From DASZTU01 sp035547675 (GTDB lineage Bacteria; Pseudomonadota; Alphaproteobacteria; Rhizobiales; Devosiaceae), in the NCBI GenBank assembly GCA_035547675.1, contig DASZUI010000265.1, positions 1 through 7,441 of the forward strand: a stretch of 7,441 nt of DNA, read 5' to 3'. Position 1 is the stretch's first letter. Every line of letters begins with the position of its first letter. The translations under genes and the position numbers were made by a program. The notes beneath the pieces are model-generated. The model was given only the letters and a program-made list of their open reading frames with translations. It was not told where the DNA came from and ran no database searches. Shown here one piece after another: positions 5,424-7,441 of the stretch.

Positions 5424-6371
5424 ATGAACGTCAAATCCTATCTCTCCGTGGCCCCGGCGGTGCATGAGGCGCTTGCCGCCGGGCGGGCGGTGGTGGCGCT
5501 CGAATCCACCATCATCACGCATGGCATGCCCTATCCGCAGAACCTCGAAATGGCGCGCAAGGTCGAGGCCGACGTGCGGGCGGAAGGGGCGGTGCCGGCG
5601 ACCATCGCCATCATGGACGGCAAGTTCCGCGTCGGGCTCGAGGACGAGGATCTGGAGCGGCTCGCCGTCGAGGGCCACAAGGCGGCAAAGGCTTCGCGGC
5701 GCGACGTGGCGGCGCTGCTCGTCTCCGGCGAAATCGCCGGCACGACGGTCGCCACCACGATGATGGCCGCGCATTGGGCGGGCATCCGCATCTTTGCCAC
5801 CGGCGGCATCGGTGGCGTGCATCGCGGCGCCGAAGCCAGTTTCGATATTTCCGCCGATCTCGAGGAATTGGGGCGGACGCCGGTCGCGGTGGTCTGCGCC
5901 GGCGCCAAATCCATCCTCGACATCGCCAAGACGCTGGAAGTGCTCGAAACCAATGGCGTGCCGGTCGTCGGCTTCGGCACGGATGATTTTCCCGCCTTCT
6001 GGGCGCGCAACTCCGGCCACAGGACGGACCGGCGCTACGACACGCCCGTCGAGCTCGCCCGCATGCTGTCGCTGCAATTCGCGCTGGGGCTGGGCGGGGT
6101 GCTGATCGGCAATCCGATCCCCGAGGCGGACGAAATTCCGGCCGCCGAAATCGAGGCGGAAATCGCCAAGGCGGTGGCCGAGGCGGCGCAGAAGGGGATC
6201 GGCGGCAAGGCGCTGACGCCCTTCCTGCTGCAGCGCATCTTCGAGCTCACCGGAGGCCGCTCGCTCGCTTCCAACATCGCGCTGGTCGAAAACAATGCGC
6301 GGGTGGCGGCGCGCATCGCCGTCGAACTCGCGGCGCTCGCCGCCCCGGCCCCCCGGGCGCTGCGCGCCTGA
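5424..6371 (+). CDS. psuG: Pseudouridine-5'-phosphate glycosidase PsuG
   Basis: The 315-residue product reversibly cleaves pseudouridine 5'-phosphate into uracil and ribose 5-phosphate, the step that breaks the C-C glycosidic bond of RNA-derived pseudouridine. It aligns along its whole length with E. coli PsuG (312 residues) as I remember it. Expected active-site residues are present: Glu27 in ALESTI, Lys89 in AKASRRD, Lys162 in CAGAKSILD (E. coli Glu31, Lys93 and Lys166), and the metal-ligand Asp145 in FDISADL. Other family blocks are THGMPYPQN at 32-40, FATGGIGGVHRGAE at 124-137 and SNIALVENN at 283-291. The ATG at 5424 follows GAGG at 5413-5416. An upstream GTG at 5370 would add 18 non-family residues and is rejected. 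It overlaps psuK by one base (TGATG). Confidence 0.96.
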   Translation: MNVKSYLSVAPAVHEALAAGRAVVALESTIITHGMPYPQNLEMARKVEADVRAEGAVPATIAIMDGKFRVGLEDEDLERLAVEGHKAAKASRRDVAALLVSGEIAGTTVATTMMAAHWAGIRIFATGGIGGVHRGAEASFDISADLEELGRTPVAVVCAGAKSILDIAKTLEVLETNGVPVVGFGTDDFPAFWARNSGHRTDRRYDTPVELARMLSLQFALGLGGVLIGNPIPEADEIPAAEIEAEIAKAVAEAAQKGIGGKALTPFLLQRIFELTGGRSLASNIALVENNARVAARIAVELAALAAPAPRALRA

Positions 6372-7318
6372 TGGCGCCCGTCCTGCCGCGGGCGGAAGGC
6401 CGGAGAACCGCTTCCGCCGATCCGGCGCCGGCCGTCCTCGTGGTCGGCGACGTGATGACGGACATCATCTGCCGTCCGGAGGGACCGCTGATCCTGGGCT
6501 CGGACCGGCGCGCCGAGATCAGGGCGCGCCCCGGCGGGTCGGGGGCCAATCAGGCGGTGTGGCTCGCCTCCTTCGGGGCGCGGGTGCGCTTTGCGGGGCG
6601 GGTCGGCGCCGCCGATCGCGACGCGCTGGCGGCGCATTTCGCCGGCCTGGGGGTGGAGGCGGTGCTGGGCGCCGATCCGCTGCGCCCCTCGGGGGCGATC
6701 GTCACGATCGTATCGCCGGATGGCGAGCGGAGCTTTTTGACGGATCGCGGCGCCAATGCCTTTCTTTCCGCCGGCGATTTGCCGCCGGCGCTGCTCGCGG
6801 ACGTGGGCCTGCTGGTCGTCTCGGGCTATGCGCTGTTCGAGCCGGGCCCGCGCGCCGCGGTCTCGGCGCTGATGGCGGCGGCGCGGCAGGCCGGCATCGG
6901 CATTGCCGTCGATCCCGCCTCGGTCGGCTTCCTCGAGGAGGTGGGGCCGGGCAATTTCCTCGACTGGACGGAGGGCGCCACCATGATCTTCGCCAATGAC
7001 GCCGAGGCGCTGGCGCTCACCGGGGAGACCGACGCCGAGGCGCAGCTCGCGGCGCTCCTCGGCCGCTACAGCCGGGCGGCGGTCAAGCGCGGCGGCCTCG
7101 GCGCCGTCTTCGGCTCGCGCGACGGCGAGCGCTGCCTCCGTTCGGCGCCGCAGGTGGACGTCGTCGACAGCACCGGGGCCGGCGACGCCTTCGCCGCCGC
7201 CTTCATTGCCGCCGAACTCGGCGGCGCCGCTGCCGCGACGGCGCTGGAGCGGGCGGTCGCCGCGGGGTCGGCGGCGGTGCGTCAGATCGGCGGGCGGCCT
7301 CCCGTCACGGCCGGCTGA
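6371..7318 (+). CDS. psuK: Pseudouridine kinase PsuK (PfkB family)
   Basis: The 315-residue product is a PfkB/ribokinase-type sugar kinase that, from its partner PsuG, should phosphorylate pseudouridine to pseudouridine 5'-phosphate with ATP. The first strand VLVVGDVMTDI is at 22-32 and the N-terminal PfkB block GGSGANQAV at 55-63. The C-terminal block DSTGAGDAFAAAF is at 266-278, with catalytic Asp272 and the GAGD anion hole. Its ATG shares the A of the psuG stop, so it is probably translated by coupling; I see no good ribosome binding site. The first 20 residues are a Pro/Ala/Arg-rich extension ahead of the usual fold, and a GTG at 6440 is a possible shorter start. Sequence alone fits any PfkB kinase, so the substrate call rests on the operon. 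Confidence 0.85.
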   Translation: MAPVLPRAEGRRTASADPAPAVLVVGDVMTDIICRPEGPLILGSDRRAEIRARPGGSGANQAVWLASFGARVRFAGRVGAADRDALAAHFAGLGVEAVLGADPLRPSGAIVTIVSPDGERSFLTDRGANAFLSAGDLPPALLADVGLLVVSGYALFEPGPRAAVSALMAAARQAGIGIAVDPASVGFLEEVGPGNFLDWTEGATMIFANDAEALALTGETDAEAQLAALLGRYSRAAVKRGGLGAVFGSRDGERCLRSAPQVDVVDSTGAGDAFAAAFIAAELGGAAAATALERAVAAGSAAVRQIGGRPPVTAG

Positions 7319-7372
7319 TCGCCGCCATTGCAAGTACCTGCCGGCTCGCGCACTCTGCCGCCAAAGATCGAT

Positions 7373-7376
7373 GGAG
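7373..7376 (+). promoter_or_regulatory. Ribosome binding site of the gene entering at 7384
   Basis: GGAG lies seven bases before the ATG at 7384, a good spacing. The 65-base gap after psuK holds no clear terminator, so the next gene could share the psuGK transcript. Confidence 0.5.
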
Positions 7377-7383
7377 ACGGCAG

Positions 7384-7441
7384 ATGACGAGCACCATGTA
7401 TTTCCTTTTCGCCATGATCACCGGGCAGGCCGACGCCGCCT
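7384..7441 (+). CDS. Start of an unidentified gene, cut by the window end
   Basis: The ATG after GGAG opens a frame reading MTSTMYFLFAMITGQADAA to the window edge, with no stop. Only 19 residues are visible, too few to name a family. The segment YFLFAMITG looks like a first beta strand of a small alpha/beta domain or a short hydrophobic stretch, and is not a typical signal peptide since it lacks basic N-terminal residues. It lies in the same direction as psuK, 65 bases downstream. A second in-frame ATG at 7396 is a possible start but is less well spaced from GGAG. Confidence 0.55.
   Translation, partial: MTSTMYFLFAMITGQADAA

Noticed and set aside
7355..7383. CTGCCG/CGGCAG hairpin enclosing the ribosome binding site of the last gene
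   Set aside because: Arms of only six bases with a 17-base loop are expected by chance in this composition.

Overview
The window looks like chromosomal DNA of a high-GC alphaproteobacterium, probably of the Hyphomicrobiales. This is judged from base composition, from ABC-transporter protein sequences of rhizobial type, and from an IolB tail resembling those of that group. I cannot name a genus from sequence alone. It holds one polyamine-uptake operon on the minus strand, one pseudouridine-degradation operon on the plus strand, and an unusual amount of palindromic repeat DNA in the gaps.

Bases 1-667 contain no intact gene. They hold two tandem 279-bp units (1-279 and 280-558, 11 differences by eye) and the first 33 bases of a third. 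Each full unit carries the last ~31-34 codons of what looks like iolB (5-deoxy-glucuronate isomerase) with its stop codon, plus three short ATTCC...GGAAT palindromes. The block ends in a near-perfect 30-bp inverted repeat at 579-664, three bases past the stop of potI, which may act as a bidirectional terminator.

Bases 668-4883 hold potF-potG-potH-potI, transcribed right to left: periplasmic binding protein, ATPase and two permeases. The genes potG/potH and potH/potI overlap by ATGA, which suggests translational coupling. potF is separated from potG by 141 bp, almost filled by a nested 107-bp palindrome of a second repeat family. Such an element could keep the binding protein expressed above the membrane components.

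Bases 4884-5423 (540 bp) separate the two divergent operons. On the potF side they hold a hairpin just upstream of the ribosome binding site, a short palindrome followed by five T residues, and a weak promoter candidate with a direct repeat. On the psuG side they hold an inverted pair of palindromes with the ATTCCC-N8-GGGAAT core.

Bases 5424-7318 hold psuG and psuK, overlapping by one base. PsuK phosphorylates pseudouridine, and PsuG splits pseudouridine 5'-phosphate into uracil and ribose 5-phosphate. A further gene begins at 7384 and runs off the window. I see no clearly new defence or biosynthetic system. The most unusual parts are the iolB-tail tandem array, the repeat-mediated architecture of the operon borders, and the mixed ligand pocket of PotF.
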